The notes beneath the pieces were generated by a model, which was not told the origin of the DNA, did not search any database, and saw only the letters and a list, made by a program, of their open reading frames with translations. Shown one piece after another: positions 25,074-34,209 of a DNA stretch of 64,000 nucleotides. The stretch comes from an uncultured Steroidobacter sp. (GTDB taxonomy: Bacteria; Pseudomonadota; Gammaproteobacteria; Steroidobacterales; Steroidobacteraceae), in contig CALMII010000028.1 of assembly GCA_937864115.1 (NCBI GenBank), forward strand, positions 310,001 through 374,000, in the 5' to 3' direction. How positions within the stretch are numbered: the first letter of the stretch is position 1; each line of letters opens with the position of its first letter. Position numbers and translations under genes: made by a program.

Positions 25074-25820
25074 TCAGTGCCTCGTGACGACGATCGGTGC
25101 GCCGCGGGTGATGACCATCGTGTGTTCGTACTGTGCCGAGCGCGTGCCCGGCGGTCCGAACAGCGTCCAGCCGTCGCTGGATTGTTCGACCATGGTCGTG
25201 CGCGTCGACAGGAAAGGCTCGATGGTGATCACCATGCCCTGTCGCAGCACGCGCCGGTCGGACGCGTCGTAGAACCCGGGAATGTGGCCGGGTTCCTCGT
25301 GCAACGCGCGGCCGACGCCGTGGCTGCCGAGATTGCGGATGATGTGGAAGCGATGCTGCTTCGCGACCTTCTCGATCGCGCGACCGATCTGGTTGATGCG
25401 ATTGCCGGCGCGTGCCTCGCGCATCGCGCCTTCGAGTGCCTGCCGCGTGGCGTCGCACAGGCGCAGCGCGACGTCGTCGGCCGGCGGGACGACGCGCGTG
25501 CCGCCGGTGTCTGCGAAGTAGCCGTCGAGTTCCGCCGAGACGTCGACGTTCACGACATCGCCGGCTTCGATGCGTCGCGCTCCCGGAATGCCGTGCGCCG
25601 CTTCCTCGTTGATGCTGATGCAGGTCGCACCGGGGAAGTTGTAGGTGATCTTCGGCGCCGAGCGCGCACCGTGAGCTTCCAGCAGCGCGGCACCCTGGGC
25701 ATCGAGTTCGGCCGTCGTCATGCCGGGCTCGATCTTTTCCAGCATTTCGTGCAGCACCAGCGACACGATGCGGCCGATGCGCCTGAGTCCGTCGAGATCT
25801 GACTCGGTTTCGATGGTCAT
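25074..25820 (-). CDS. map: Type I methionine aminopeptidase
   Basis: 248 aa from MTIETESDLDGLRRIGRIV; an ATG 20 codons earlier was judged too far upstream. Removes initiator methionine from nascent proteins. The five metal ligands appear in order: VNVDVSAELDGYFADTG (two Asp), GSHGVGRALHEEPGH (His), TIEPF (Glu), QYEHTMVIT (Glu). It lacks the N-terminal zinc finger of larger forms. It is not next to rpsB, so it may be a second copy; the genome would need checking. Confidence 0.93.
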   Translation of the reverse strand: MTIETESDLDGLRRIGRIVSLVLHEMLEKIEPGMTTAELDAQGAALLEAHGARSAPKITYNFPGATCISINEEAAHGIPGARRIEAGDVVNVDVSAELDGYFADTGGTRVVPPADDVALRLCDATRQALEGAMREARAGNRINQIGRAIEKVAKQHRFHIIRNLGSHGVGRALHEEPGHIPGFYDASDRRVLRQGMVITIEPFLSTRTTMVEQSSDGWTLFGPPGTRSAQYEHTMVITRGAPIVVTRH

Positions 25821-25910
25821 GGAAGTCGTCGCCGCTGCGGAGGAAGGCGCGAGTGTGCAATCCGGCGGCAGCAGGGACAAGAGACGCAGGAGGGAGACAG
25901 AGAACGGATT

Positions 25911-26123
25911 CGGAGTTTCACACGGAGATCACGGAGGCCACGGAGGTCGGAAAAGAAGTTAAGAGTTTCCACGGGGGAGAAGAAAGGGAACACGGGGAGC
26001 ACGGGGAAAGAAAATTTCTGTTCCGGGACCCCGTGTTCCCCGTGTCCCCTTTCTTCCCCCGTGGAAATTCTTCTCTCTTGATCTCCAGCTCCGTGCCCTC
26101 CGTGATCTCCGTGTGAAACTCCG
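25911..26123. terminator. Long nested hairpin (CACGGAG family)
   Basis: The outer arms CGGAGTTTCACACGGAGATC and GATCTCCGTGTGAAACTCCG are perfectly complementary. The inner arms repeat the CCACGGGGGAGAAAGGGGACA pattern of the 8734-8945 element. Confidence 0.85.
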
Positions 26124-26184
26124 GCTTCCTCAGGCCGCCGCGCCGTACTTCGCGTAGAGCCGCTGGAGACGGGAAATGGAACTG

Positions 26185-26276
26185 GAGGCCGCAAGAGACC
26201 GCATAAAAGAAGTTGCAGGAAGGACGGATTCTTCTGCCGATCTTTACCCTTCTTTTATGCGGTCTTTCGCGGCTCT
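26185..26276. terminator. Hairpin (GCCGCAA family)
   Basis: GGCCGCAAGAGACCGCATAA pairs with TTATGCGGTCTTTCGCGGCT around a 40-nt loop, just 3' of the DUF6249-like gene. Confidence 0.75.
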
Positions 26277-26295
26277 CCGGCTCTCCTCTCCCTTC

Positions 26296-26709
26296 TCACT
26301 CGATCGCGCGGCTGCGTTCCGGCATCTCGTAATCGAGCTGGCGCGCTTCGACTTTGCGGCCTTCGATGCCGTAGTAGATGAGATAGGCGAGACCGATGCC
26401 GAGGCAGACGAGGCCAGGCAGCGCAGGGAAATCGCCGTCGATGCGCATGGAGATCAGCAGCGCGATGCCGATGAACGTCCACACGAGTCCCGGCAGCAGC
26501 GAGGTGCGGCGGTTCCGACGGCGTCCGTCGATCAGTTCGATCGGCAGCGGCGGAATGTCCATGCCGCGTTCGATGGCCGCCATGCGCTCGGTGTGGTGCA
26601 GTTCCATGAAGCGGCGGCGTTTGCGATAGCTGAGGATGATCCAGACGATGGCGGGAATGAAACCGACGCCGAAGGTGATGGCGACGATGGGAACCAGATC
26701 GTTGAGCAT
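26296..26709 (-). CDS. DUF6249-like small membrane protein
   Basis: 137 aa: an N-terminal helix (LVPIVAITFGVGFIPAIVWIIL) followed by a conserved basic segment (RKRRRFMELHHTERMAAIERG) and two C-terminal helices. This layout matches the DUF6249 family, which often lies beside ECF sigma genes. It is divergent from the sigma/anti-sigma operon, suggesting a shared stress regulon. Function unknown. Confidence 0.78.
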   Translation of the reverse strand: MLNDLVPIVAITFGVGFIPAIVWIILSYRKRRRFMELHHTERMAAIERGMDIPPLPIELIDGRRRNRRTSLLPGLVWTFIGIALLISMRIDGDFPALPGLVCLGIGLAYLIYYGIEGRKVEARQLDYEMPERSRAIE

Positions 26710-26935
26710 GGGGCGAGGCCTCGTTCGGTCGTGATCGGTGCGATGTTGGGGGTTCAGACGCGGCACCTGTTCGCAGGGTTGCACGTCGATCACCGACGCG
26801 TCGCATCGGTCGATCGCCGCGAACGGCCGGCGAACCGTGGACCGCGAAGGGAACCTCGTTGCTAGAGTGCGGATGGAGGGCTACCCCGAGCCCCTTCCCG
26901 CAACCTTTTGCCGCCACCGCACGTCACAACCCGCA

Positions 26936-27508
26936 ATGACACTGGGTGCCGCTCCGCAAGCCGACAGCGATCTTCAGGCGCTGCTCCAGGTCAAGAAGTA
27001 CCGCGAAGTGTTCGCGTTGTTGGTGCCGCGTTACCGGGACAAGGTTTTCCGTTTGTCATTCAGCATGTTACGCAACCACGCCATGGCCGAGGACATCACC
27101 CAGGACGTCTTCCTGCGGGTGTGGCGCGCCCTGCCGGGGTTCGCCGGCCAGTCGTCGCTGTCGACCTGGATCTACGCGATCACCCGCAATGCGTGTCTGT
27201 CGGAACTGCGCAAGAAGCGGCCGACGGTGTCCATGAATGGCGATGCGGACGAGTACGACGCCGAAGTGGCTGCGCTGGCCGCACCTGATCCCGACGACTC
27301 GGCGACGGTCAGCGTCGGGCAGCTGCTCGACCAGTTGCCCGAGCGCTACCGCCAGGCCGTCACGCTGTTCTATATGGAAGACAAATCCTACGAACAGACG
27401 GCCGAGAGCCTCGGGCTGCCGCTGGGCACGGTCAAAGCCTTGCTTCACCGTGCCCGCAAGCGCCTAATCGAATTGACGCGCGAGTCGGAAAGAACCGTCT
27501 CCGCCTGA
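26936..27508 (+). CDS. ECF-family RNA polymerase sigma factor
   Basis: 190 aa. Region 2 (LVPRYRDKVFRLSFSMLRNHAMAEDITQDVFLRVWRALPGF) and region 4 (LPERYRQAVTLFYMEDKSYEQTAESLGLPLGTVKALLHRARKRL) are intact. The chosen ATG gives the usual ECF length; upstream ATGs exist in frame. Its TGA overlaps the anti-sigma ATG (TGATG), so the two are coupled. Confidence 0.92.
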   Translation: MTLGAAPQADSDLQALLQVKKYREVFALLVPRYRDKVFRLSFSMLRNHAMAEDITQDVFLRVWRALPGFAGQSSLSTWIYAITRNACLSELRKKRPTVSMNGDADEYDAEVAALAAPDPDDSATVSVGQLLDQLPERYRQAVTLFYMEDKSYEQTAESLGLPLGTVKALLHRARKRLIELTRESERTVSA

Positions 27509-28068
27509 TGACCGCCATGACCACGACACCCACATCGACTCAGAACCCCGCCGAACACCATCTCGAATGGAACGATCGGCTGCAGGACTGGCTGGATGGC
27601 GATATCGATCCCGCCGATGGCGATCTCTTCGCAACGCATCTGCGCGACTGCGTGCTGTGCAAGGAACGCGTCGAGGAATTCTCGACGCTCGAAACCGCGT
27701 TGTTCGCAGCGAATCCGGCGCCATCCCTGAACGATTCGTTCGATGCACGGCTGTTCGCACAGATCGGCTCGGTGAACGAAGCCCAGCGCGCCGCGGCGCG
27801 CCAGCGAGTCGAACAGGAATTGCAGGAAAACCTGCAGGCGCTGTCGCGCAGCTGGCGTCGTACCTGGGCGTTCGTGATTCCCGGCATGATCGGTGGCGTG
27901 CTGCTCGCGTTCGCGCTGGTCGGCTCGTTCGATGCCGCAGAAGTCACTGCGAAAATCGCCGGCGATCAGTTCGCGAACATGGGATCGCTGCAGACGATCC
28001 TCACTGGACTGATGGGCGCAGCCCTCGGCGGCTTCATGTCGGGCTGGCTGGCAAAGGTGGCGGACTGA
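27508..28068 (+). CDS. Anti-sigma factor with zinc-finger motif and two membrane helices
   Basis: 186 aa. The H44-xxx-C48-xx-C51 motif (THLRDCVLCKERV) is the ZAS-type anti-sigma domain. Two hydrophobic segments follow (TWAFVIPGMIGGVLLAFALVG and LQTILTGLMGAALGGFMSGWL). It should hold the upstream ECF factor at the membrane and release it on an unknown signal. Confidence 0.88.
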   Translation: MTAMTTTPTSTQNPAEHHLEWNDRLQDWLDGDIDPADGDLFATHLRDCVLCKERVEEFSTLETALFAANPAPSLNDSFDARLFAQIGSVNEAQRAAARQRVEQELQENLQALSRSWRRTWAFVIPGMIGGVLLAFALVGSFDAAEVTAKIAGDQFANMGSLQTILTGLMGAALGGFMSGWLAKVAD

Positions 28069-28080
28069 TCCGTCTCTTCC

Positions 28081-28136
28081 TGTGGGGCCGGCTTCAGCCG
28101 GCCTTCCCGGAGTCAGGCTAAAGCCTGACCTACAGT
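28081..28136. repeat. REP-like element, copy 6 (alpha-beta)
   Basis: TGTGGGGCCGGCTTCAGCCG is followed by GTCAGGCTAAAGCCTGAC and CTACAG. It lies between the anti-sigma gene and kup. Confidence 0.9.
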
Positions 28137-28183
28137 AGAAGTAGAATACGCGCCGTTCTCCCAACGGCCCACCAACAACAATC

Positions 28184-30082
28184 ATGCATTCGCGCTCCGT
28201 CCCGGACGCCCCGGCAACCGATCGGCCGGCCGCGAATAACAAGCTCGTTCTCACCGCGCTCGGTGTCGTCTTCGGCGACATCAGTACCAGTCCGCTGTAC
28301 GCGTTGCGCGAGTGCTTCAGTCCCGATCACGGCATCGCGGTCAATCACGCCAACGTGCTCGGCCTGCTGTCGCTGATCCTGTGGTCGCTGATCCTGGTCA
28401 TCTCGGTGAAGTACGTGACCATCGTGCTGCGCGCCGACAATCGAGGCGAAGGCGGCGTGCTGGCGCTCAGCACCTTGCTGTCCAACGCGAGCCGCGACTG
28501 GCGCGTGTGGGGACCGGTGAGCGCGGTCGGCCTGTTCGGTGCGGCGCTGTTTTTCGGCGATGGCTTCATCACGCCGGCCATCTCGGTGCTGAGCGCCATG
28601 GAAGGTCTCGAAGTCGCGACGCCGCGTCTCGAACACTTCGTCGTGCCCGGCGCGCTGGCGATCCTCACGCTGCTGTTCCTGGTGCAGAAGCGCGGCACGG
28701 GCGCGATGGGCCGCATGTTCGGACCGGTCACGCTCATCTGGCTGATCACGCTGGCGCTGCTCGGCGTGCGCTGGATCGTCACCGCGCCGGGTGTGCTGCT
28801 GGCGCTCAATCCCTGGCACGCCGTGATGTTCTTCGTGCACAACGGCGCGGCCGGATTCTTCGTGCTCGCTTCGGTGTTTCTCGCCATCACCGGCGGCGAG
28901 GCGCTGTACGCCGACATGGGTCACTTCGGCCGCTCGCCGATTCGCCGCGGCTGGTTCTGGGTCGTGCTGCCGGCGCTGGTGCTCAACTACTTCGGTCAGG
29001 GCGCGCTGCTGCTCGGCAATCCCGATGCGATCACCAATCCCTTCTACAACCTCGCGCCCGGCTGGCTGCTGCCGTTCCTGATCATTCTCGCCACCGCGGC
29101 AACCGTCATCGCGTCGCAGGCCGTCATTTCCGGCGTGTTCTCGGTGACGCGTCAGGCGCTGAACCTCGGTTACCTGCCGCGGCTGCGCATCGAGCATTCT
29201 TCCGAACACGAGATCGGCCAGGTGTACGTGCCGATGGTCAACTGGGTGCTGTTCGTCGGCACGTTCACGCTGGTGCTGGCGTACCAGTCGTCGAGCGCGC
29301 TGGCCGGTGCGTACGGCATCGCGATTTCCAGCACCATGCTCATCGACGGCATCCTGGTCATCATGCTGCTGCGCGTGCGCCGGGAACCGCACTATCGTTT
29401 CTACGTGGGCGTGCTCGCGTTCATCGTGGCCATCGAGTTCGCCTTCTTCTCCGCCAATCTCTTCAAGCTCGATGACGGCGGCTGGCTGCCGGTGGCGGCG
29501 GCCGTCGTCGTCTACATCCTGATGAGCACCTGGCAGGAAGGACGGCGCACGCTCAACTGGCTGATCGCGCGCGAACAGATGCCGGTGCACGACTTCCTCG
29601 CGCTGCTGGAGAAGGAGTCACCGCACACTGTCGAAGGGACGGCGGTGTATCTCGCCAGCGAAGCCGGCGGCATGCCGCGCGCACTGCTGAACAATCTGCG
29701 TTTCAACCGCGTCATGCATCAGCGCAACATCCTGCTGACGTTCGTGCGGCCGGAAGTGCCGTACGTGCCGCCCGAAGAACGCATCGAAGTACAGACGCTC
29801 TCGCCCGCGCTGTGTCGCGTGATCGCACGCTACGGCTTCATGGAAACGCCGAACGTCGTCGTCACGCTGCGCGCGGCGGAGGAAAAGGGCATCGCGTACG
29901 AACCCGAACAGACGGTGTACGTCGTCGGTCGCGAGAATCCGGTGTTCGCCACCGGCTCCGGCATGCCGCTGTGGCGCAAACGGCTCTTTGCCTACATGGG
30001 CCGCAACAGCCAGCTCGCCGCCATCCACTTCGGCGTGCCGTCGCATCGGCTGCTGGAGGTGAGCAGCCAGGTGAGGATGTGA
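28184..30082 (+). CDS. kup: Low-affinity potassium transporter Kup
   Basis: 632 aa, full length. The conserved start (LTALGVVFGDISTSPLYALRE) and FGDGFITPAISVLSAMEGLE are family signatures. About 12 inner-membrane helices are followed by a cytosolic C-terminal domain. It imports K+ with H+. The gene is flanked by a REP-like element and a long hairpin and appears monocistronic. Confidence 0.97.
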   Translation: MHSRSVPDAPATDRPAANNKLVLTALGVVFGDISTSPLYALRECFSPDHGIAVNHANVLGLLSLILWSLILVISVKYVTIVLRADNRGEGGVLALSTLLSNASRDWRVWGPVSAVGLFGAALFFGDGFITPAISVLSAMEGLEVATPRLEHFVVPGALAILTLLFLVQKRGTGAMGRMFGPVTLIWLITLALLGVRWIVTAPGVLLALNPWHAVMFFVHNGAAGFFVLASVFLAITGGEALYADMGHFGRSPIRRGWFWVVLPALVLNYFGQGALLLGNPDAITNPFYNLAPGWLLPFLIILATAATVIASQAVISGVFSVTRQALNLGYLPRLRIEHSSEHEIGQVYVPMVNWVLFVGTFTLVLAYQSSSALAGAYGIAISSTMLIDGILVIMLLRVRREPHYRFYVGVLAFIVAIEFAFFSANLFKLDDGGWLPVAAAVVVYILMSTWQEGRRTLNWLIAREQMPVHDFLALLEKESPHTVEGTAVYLASEAGGMPRALLNNLRFNRVMHQRNILLTFVRPEVPYVPPEERIEVQTLSPALCRVIARYGFMETPNVVVTLRAAEEKGIAYEPEQTVYVVGRENPVFATGSGMPLWRKRLFAYMGRNSQLAAIHFGVPSHRLLEVSSQVRM

Positions 30083-30092
30083 GGAGAAAGGC

Positions 30093-30203
30093 GGTTGGCT
30101 GCTGGCGGCTGGCCAGAGGAGGAAGCAGCTGCACGGACGCAGTGCAATCTGACGAGCGGATGCACCGTTACTGCTTCTGGCCAGCCGCCAGCAGCCAGCA
30201 GCC
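30093..30203. terminator. Long hairpin between convergent kup and ANTAR genes
   Basis: The arms GGCTGCTGGCGGCTGGCCAG and CTGGCCAGCCGCCAGCAGCC are perfectly complementary, extended by GGAAGCAG / CTGCTTCTGG. It ends at the ANTAR stop codon. Confidence 0.85.
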
Positions 30204-30773
30204 CTAATTCAGCAACTCCGCCATCTCCAGCACCGACTTCGCTACCTCACCCATGCGGCGGTTGCGTTCCATCGCCATGCGCCGCAACGTGTGATACGCC
30301 TCGTCCTCGCTCAGACCGCGGGCCTTCATCAGCAGACCCTTGGCGCGTTCGACGAACTTGCGCTCGGCGAGTTTCTGCTGCGCCACGTTCAGTTCGCTGC
30401 GCAGGTCGGTCATCAGCTCGAAGCGGGCCAGCGCCACCTGCAGGATGGCGGGGACGCGCGCAGCGTTCAGTCCATCAACGACATACGCCGAAGCGCCGGC
30501 GCGCACGGCGCGGCTGATGCTCTGTTCGGAAGGATCGCTGGCGAAAATCACCAGCGGCAGGGGCTTTTCGCCCATCGCATCGATGATGCGATCCAGCAGA
30601 TCGATGGGGGGAGACCCGGTTTCGAGCACGATGGCATCGGGTCGCGCTTCGTCCATCGGCGGAAACGGATCATCCGGCCCGGCGATATCCGCCGCCTCAT
30701 GACCCGCCAGCAACAGCCCCCGACGCACGATGTCCGCCCGTTCGGACGACTCGGCAATGACCAGTACACGCAC
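30204..30773 (-). CDS. ANTAR-domain regulator (NasT/AmiR-like) with altered receiver
   Basis: 189 aa: a receiver-like domain (1-120) and a C-terminal ANTAR RNA-binding domain (RKFVERAKGLLMKARGLSEDEAYHTLRRMAMERNRRMGEVAKSV). ANTAR proteins prevent transcription termination by binding paired stem-loops in leaders. The residue at the usual phospho-acceptor Asp position reads as Glu51 (DAIVLETGSP), so it may act constitutively. It lies 60 bp downstream of glk on the same strand, so it is probably in the zwf-pgl-glk operon. Its RNA target is unknown. Confidence 0.88.
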   Translation of the reverse strand: MRVLVIAESSERADIVRRGLLLAGHEAADIAGPDDPFPPMDEARPDAIVLETGSPPIDLLDRIIDAMGEKPLPLVIFASDPSEQSISRAVRAGASAYVVDGLNAARVPAILQVALARFELMTDLRSELNVAQQKLAERKFVERAKGLLMKARGLSEDEAYHTLRRMAMERNRRMGEVAKSVLEMAELLN

Positions 30774-30833
30774 GCTTTGCGACCGAAGTGGTTGGGATGG
30801 TCGGGAGGTGCAAGGAGAGTGCCAGTCCGAACC

Positions 30834-31832
30834 CTATTCCGCCTCCAGCCTCGGCCCCGGATCGATGAACGACCTTGCCAGCCCGACGAACGCCGGCAGT
30901 TCCGTCCTGATCAGATACACCGGCACCGCACTCAGGTACTCCGCATAACGCCCCTTGTCTTCGAAGCGGTCGCGGAACGGCGATGCCTTGAACAATCGGC
31001 CGAGGTGCGGCACGACGCCGCCGCCGATGTACAGGCCGCCGACGGCGCCGAGCGTGAGGACGAGGTTGCCCGCCATCGTGCCGAACAGCGCACAGAACAT
31101 GCTCACCGCTTCCATGCAGCGTGCGCAGGAACTCTCGTTGGCGCGCCGCGTGATTTCCTTTGGCGTCAGGGTGTCGGGCACCTTGCGTTCGATCACGCTG
31201 ATGGCTTCGTAGAGATTCACGAGGCCGGGGCCGGAGATCACGCGTTCAGCCGAGACGTGCGAGAAGCGCTGGTGAAGTTGCCGCAGCACGGCCATCTCGC
31301 GCTCGTTCATCACGGAGAGCGTCGCGTGACCGCCCTCGCCCTGCAGCGGAATGAAATGCGGACCGGCGGGAATCAGTCCGGAGACGCCGAGTCCGGTACC
31401 CGGGCCGATGAGCGCGATCGGCGCGTTGGCGACGGGACGTCCGCCGCCGATGGCTTCGAGTTCGTGTTGCGGCAGATGGCGCACGGCCATCGCGAGCGCG
31501 GTGAAGTCATTGAGAAAGATCATGCGCGACAGCCCGAGCTGCTGGCGCACGCGTGCGGCGGAGAACTGCCACACGTGATTCGTCATGCGAATGAGGTCGC
31601 CGGTGATCGGACCGGCGATGGCGACGGCGGCCTCCTGCGGACGCTTGCCCTTCGCCGTCGCGCCGACCTGTTGCAGATAGTGTTCGGCTGCGGCGACGAC
31701 GTCCGGATAGTCGGCGCATTTCAGGACGATCTCGTCGCGATGCTCCTGTCCTTCCAGCAGGGCGAAGCGGGCATTGGTGCCGCCGATGTCGGCGATCAGT
31801 CGCGGTGCGGTTTCAGGGCGCCCAGTAGACAT
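30834..31832 (-). CDS. glk: Glucokinase
   Basis: 332 aa from MSTGRPETAPRLIADIGGTN. ATP-binding motif LIADIGGTNARFAL, then IALIGPGTGLGVSGLIP and LGAVGGLYIGGGVVP. Phosphorylates glucose to glucose-6-phosphate, feeding zwf. Overlaps the end of pgl by 20 bp, so it is translationally coupled in the zwf-pgl-glk operon. Confidence 0.94.
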   Translation of the reverse strand: MSTGRPETAPRLIADIGGTNARFALLEGQEHRDEIVLKCADYPDVVAAAEHYLQQVGATAKGKRPQEAAVAIAGPITGDLIRMTNHVWQFSAARVRQQLGLSRMIFLNDFTALAMAVRHLPQHELEAIGGGRPVANAPIALIGPGTGLGVSGLIPAGPHFIPLQGEGGHATLSVMNEREMAVLRQLHQRFSHVSAERVISGPGLVNLYEAISVIERKVPDTLTPKEITRRANESSCARCMEAVSMFCALFGTMAGNLVLTLGAVGGLYIGGGVVPHLGRLFKASPFRDRFEDKGRYAEYLSAVPVYLIRTELPAFVGLARSFIDPGPRLEAE

Positions 31833-32520
31833 CAACCGGCACCTCCTTCTGATGCAGGATGGCGCGCACCGGCAGCTCCGCCGCCGAGCCGGGCATGCGT
31901 GCCCGCTGATAGACCTGCCATTTCGATTCCCCCTCGATGTGCAAAATGATCCGCCGCGCATCCAGCAGCGCCGCCAGATTCAGGCTGACGCGCGCATGCG
32001 GCGCTTTCAGTGCATTCACCGCGACACAACCGGGCGCCGCCGCCGGATCCAGCGCCTTCGCCAGCGCCAGCGACCCGGGGAACAGCGACGCCGTATGGCC
32101 GTCCTCGCCCATGCCGAGCAGCACGACATCGAACGGCCGCGGCACGCGGCTGAGTGCACGCCACGACCAGTCCGCACCGGCTTCGGGCGTGGGCGCGGGA
32201 TTTTTCAGTCCCACGAAGTGCGCCTCGGCCGCGAGATCCGCCGCCAGCTGCTCGCGCATCATGCGTTCGTTGCTGGATTCGGCATTCGTTTCGACCCAGC
32301 GTTCATCCGCCAGCGTGATCCATACTTTCGACCACGCGAGCTTTTCCGTCCGCAGTTGCTGAAACAACTTGAGCGGCGTGCGGCCGCCGGACACCACCAG
32401 GCTCGCCGAGTTGCGTACGCCGATCGCCTCTTCCAGATCGACCCGGATTTCTCCGGCGAGCGCATGCGCCAGCGCCGTGGCATCCGGAAAACGATGTTCG
32501 TGAACCCAGCGGGTTGGCAT
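31813..32520 (-). CDS. pgl: 6-phosphogluconolactonase
   Basis: 235 aa. VVSGGRTPLKLFQQL and DVVLLGMGEDGHTASLFPG are DevB/Pgl signatures. Hydrolyses the lactone made by Zwf. Second gene of the operon, separated from zwf by a 230-bp hairpin-bearing gap. Confidence 0.94.
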   Translation of the reverse strand: MPTRWVHEHRFPDATALAHALAGEIRVDLEEAIGVRNSASLVVSGGRTPLKLFQQLRTEKLAWSKVWITLADERWVETNAESSNERMMREQLAADLAAEAHFVGLKNPAPTPEAGADWSWRALSRVPRPFDVVLLGMGEDGHTASLFPGSLALAKALDPAAAPGCVAVNALKAPHARVSLNLAALLDARRIILHIEGESKWQVYQRARMPGSAAELPVRAILHQKEVPVDVYWAP

Positions 32521-32588
32521 AGGAATGACGCGGCAGGCGAGATTTCCGGGAGCTTACGCCATCCAGCCGCGGGAATCCCAGAACCAGA

Positions 32589-32738
32589 GTTTCACACGGA
32601 GTTCACGGAGATCACGGAGAAATAAAGAGGAAAGAATTCTCCACGAGGGAAGAAAACTTCTTTCCCTTAAGACCCCGTGTTCCCCATGGAAATTCTCTTC
32701 TTCCGACCTCCGTGTTCTCCGTGAACTCCGTGTGAAAC
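32589..32738. terminator. Long nested hairpin (CACGGAG family) inside the zwf-pgl gap
   Basis: GTTTCACACGGAGTTCACGG pairs with CCGTGAACTCCGTGTGAAAC. It sits 10 bp after the zwf stop and before pgl, so it could attenuate or process the operon transcript. Confidence 0.8.
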
Positions 32739-32748
32739 ATTCTTCCTC

Positions 32749-34209
32749 TTACAGCTCGTTGCTCCAGGCGAAGCCGTCGCGACCGATGAGCGCGCTCGCA
32801 GCCGCCGGGCCCCAGCTGCCGGCGCTGTAGGACTTCGGCGTTTCGTCATACCGCTGCCAGGCTTCGCGGATCGGATCGATCCATTGCCAGGCGGCATCGA
32901 GTTCGTCGCGGCGCATGAACAGGGTGAGGTTGCCCTTGATGACGTCGGTCAGCAGGCGCTCATACGCATCGAGCATGCGGGTCTTGAACGTCTCGCTGAA
33001 ATCGAGGCCGAGGCTGACGGGCTTGAGACGCATGCCTTCGCCGGGACTCTTCGCCAGCACGCTGAGCGTGATGCTTTCGTCGGGCTGCAGTCGGATGACC
33101 AGCCGGTTGAGCGCGTGGACCTTGTCGGGACGTTCGTAGATCGACACGGGGATGTCTTCGAACGTGATGGCGATTTCCGACATCTTTTCCTGCAGCCGCT
33201 TGCCGGTGCGCAGGTAGAACGGCACGCCGGCCCAGCGCCAGGAATCGATCTCGCATTTCAATGCCACGAACGTTTCGGTGTTGCTGTCGGCCGGCACGTC
33301 CTTCTCGGCGAGATAGCCGACGACGGGCGTGCCGTCCACGGCGCCCGACTTGTACTGGCCGCGCACCGTCTTGGTGAGCACTTCGCGGCCGTGCAGCGGC
33401 CGCAGCGCGCGCAGCACCTTGAGCTTTTCGTCGCGCATCGCATCGGCATCGCCGGTCTGCGGCGGCTCCATCGCGATGATGCACAGCAGTTGCAGCAGGT
33501 GGTTCTGCACCATGTCGCGCAGCGCGCCGGTCTGGTCGTAGAACTGGGCGCGGCGTTCGACGCCGAGATTCTCGGCGACCGTGATCTGCACGTGCTGGAT
33601 GCGGCCGCGCTTCCACAGCGGTTCGAACAGCAGGTTGCCGAAGCGCAGCGCCATGAGGTTCTGCACCGTTTCCTTGCCGAGGTAGTGATCGATGCGAAAG
33701 ATCTGCTGCTCGCTGAAGATGGCGCCGACGCGCTCGTTGATCAGCGCCGACGAAGCGCGATCCTCGCCGAGCGGCTTTTCCAGCACGACGCGCGAGGCCG
33801 GCGTGACCAGCTTGTGGCGCGCGAGACCTTCGCAGATCGGCGCAAACAGGAACGGGGCGGTCGAGAGAAAGAAGGGGCGGACATTGGCCTCGCGGCCCTT
33901 GAGGCAGGCGGTCAGCGCTTCGAAATCCGCATCGACGTTGGCATCGATCTTGAAGTAGTGAACCTGCCGGGCGAATTGCGTCCACTGCGCCTCATCGAAT
34001 TCGTCGCCGACATGCGATCGACAGCTCGCCTCGACCTGGGCCAGGTATTCCTCGCGCGAAGCGTCGCTGCGGGCGACGCCGATGATGCGCGAGTCCGGCG
34101 TGAGCTGGCCGGCGAGCTGCCGCCGGTAGAGCGCCGGCAGCAGCTTGCGCAGCGCCAGATCGCCGGTGCCGCCGAAAAGAACCAGATCGAACGTATCGAG
34201 CTTCTGCAT
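32749..34209 (-). CDS. zwf: Glucose-6-phosphate dehydrogenase
   Basis: 486 aa from MQKLDTFDLVLFGGTGDLA, which includes the NAD(P)-binding GxGxxGD-like motif. Active-site signature RIDHYLGKETVQN. It starts both the oxidative pentose-phosphate route and the Entner-Doudoroff pathway. Divergent from edd across a 311-bp regulatory region. Confidence 0.97.
   Translation of the reverse strand: MQKLDTFDLVLFGGTGDLALRKLLPALYRRQLAGQLTPDSRIIGVARSDASREEYLAQVEASCRSHVGDEFDEAQWTQFARQVHYFKIDANVDADFEALTACLKGREANVRPFFLSTAPFLFAPICEGLARHKLVTPASRVVLEKPLGEDRASSALINERVGAIFSEQQIFRIDHYLGKETVQNLMALRFGNLLFEPLWKRGRIQHVQITVAENLGVERRAQFYDQTGALRDMVQNHLLQLLCIIAMEPPQTGDADAMRDEKLKVLRALRPLHGREVLTKTVRGQYKSGAVDGTPVVGYLAEKDVPADSNTETFVALKCEIDSWRWAGVPFYLRTGKRLQEKMSEIAITFEDIPVSIYERPDKVHALNRLVIRLQPDESITLSVLAKSPGEGMRLKPVSLGLDFSETFKTRMLDAYERLLTDVIKGNLTLFMRRDELDAAWQWIDPIREAWQRYDETPKSYSAGSWGPAAASALIGRDGFAWSNEL

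Larger units (their letters stand above)
25821..26295. other. 475-bp gene-free stretch with two long hairpins
   Basis: Contains the CACGGAG-family hairpin at 25911-26123 and the GCCGCAA-family hairpin at 26185-26276. The first 90 bp upstream of map should hold its promoter. No credible coding frame was seen. Confidence 0.7.

Noticed and set aside
30093..30203. An ncRNA gene in the kup-ANTAR gap
   Set aside because: The stretch is a near-perfect inverted repeat between convergent genes, more simply a bidirectional terminator; no promoter was seen.
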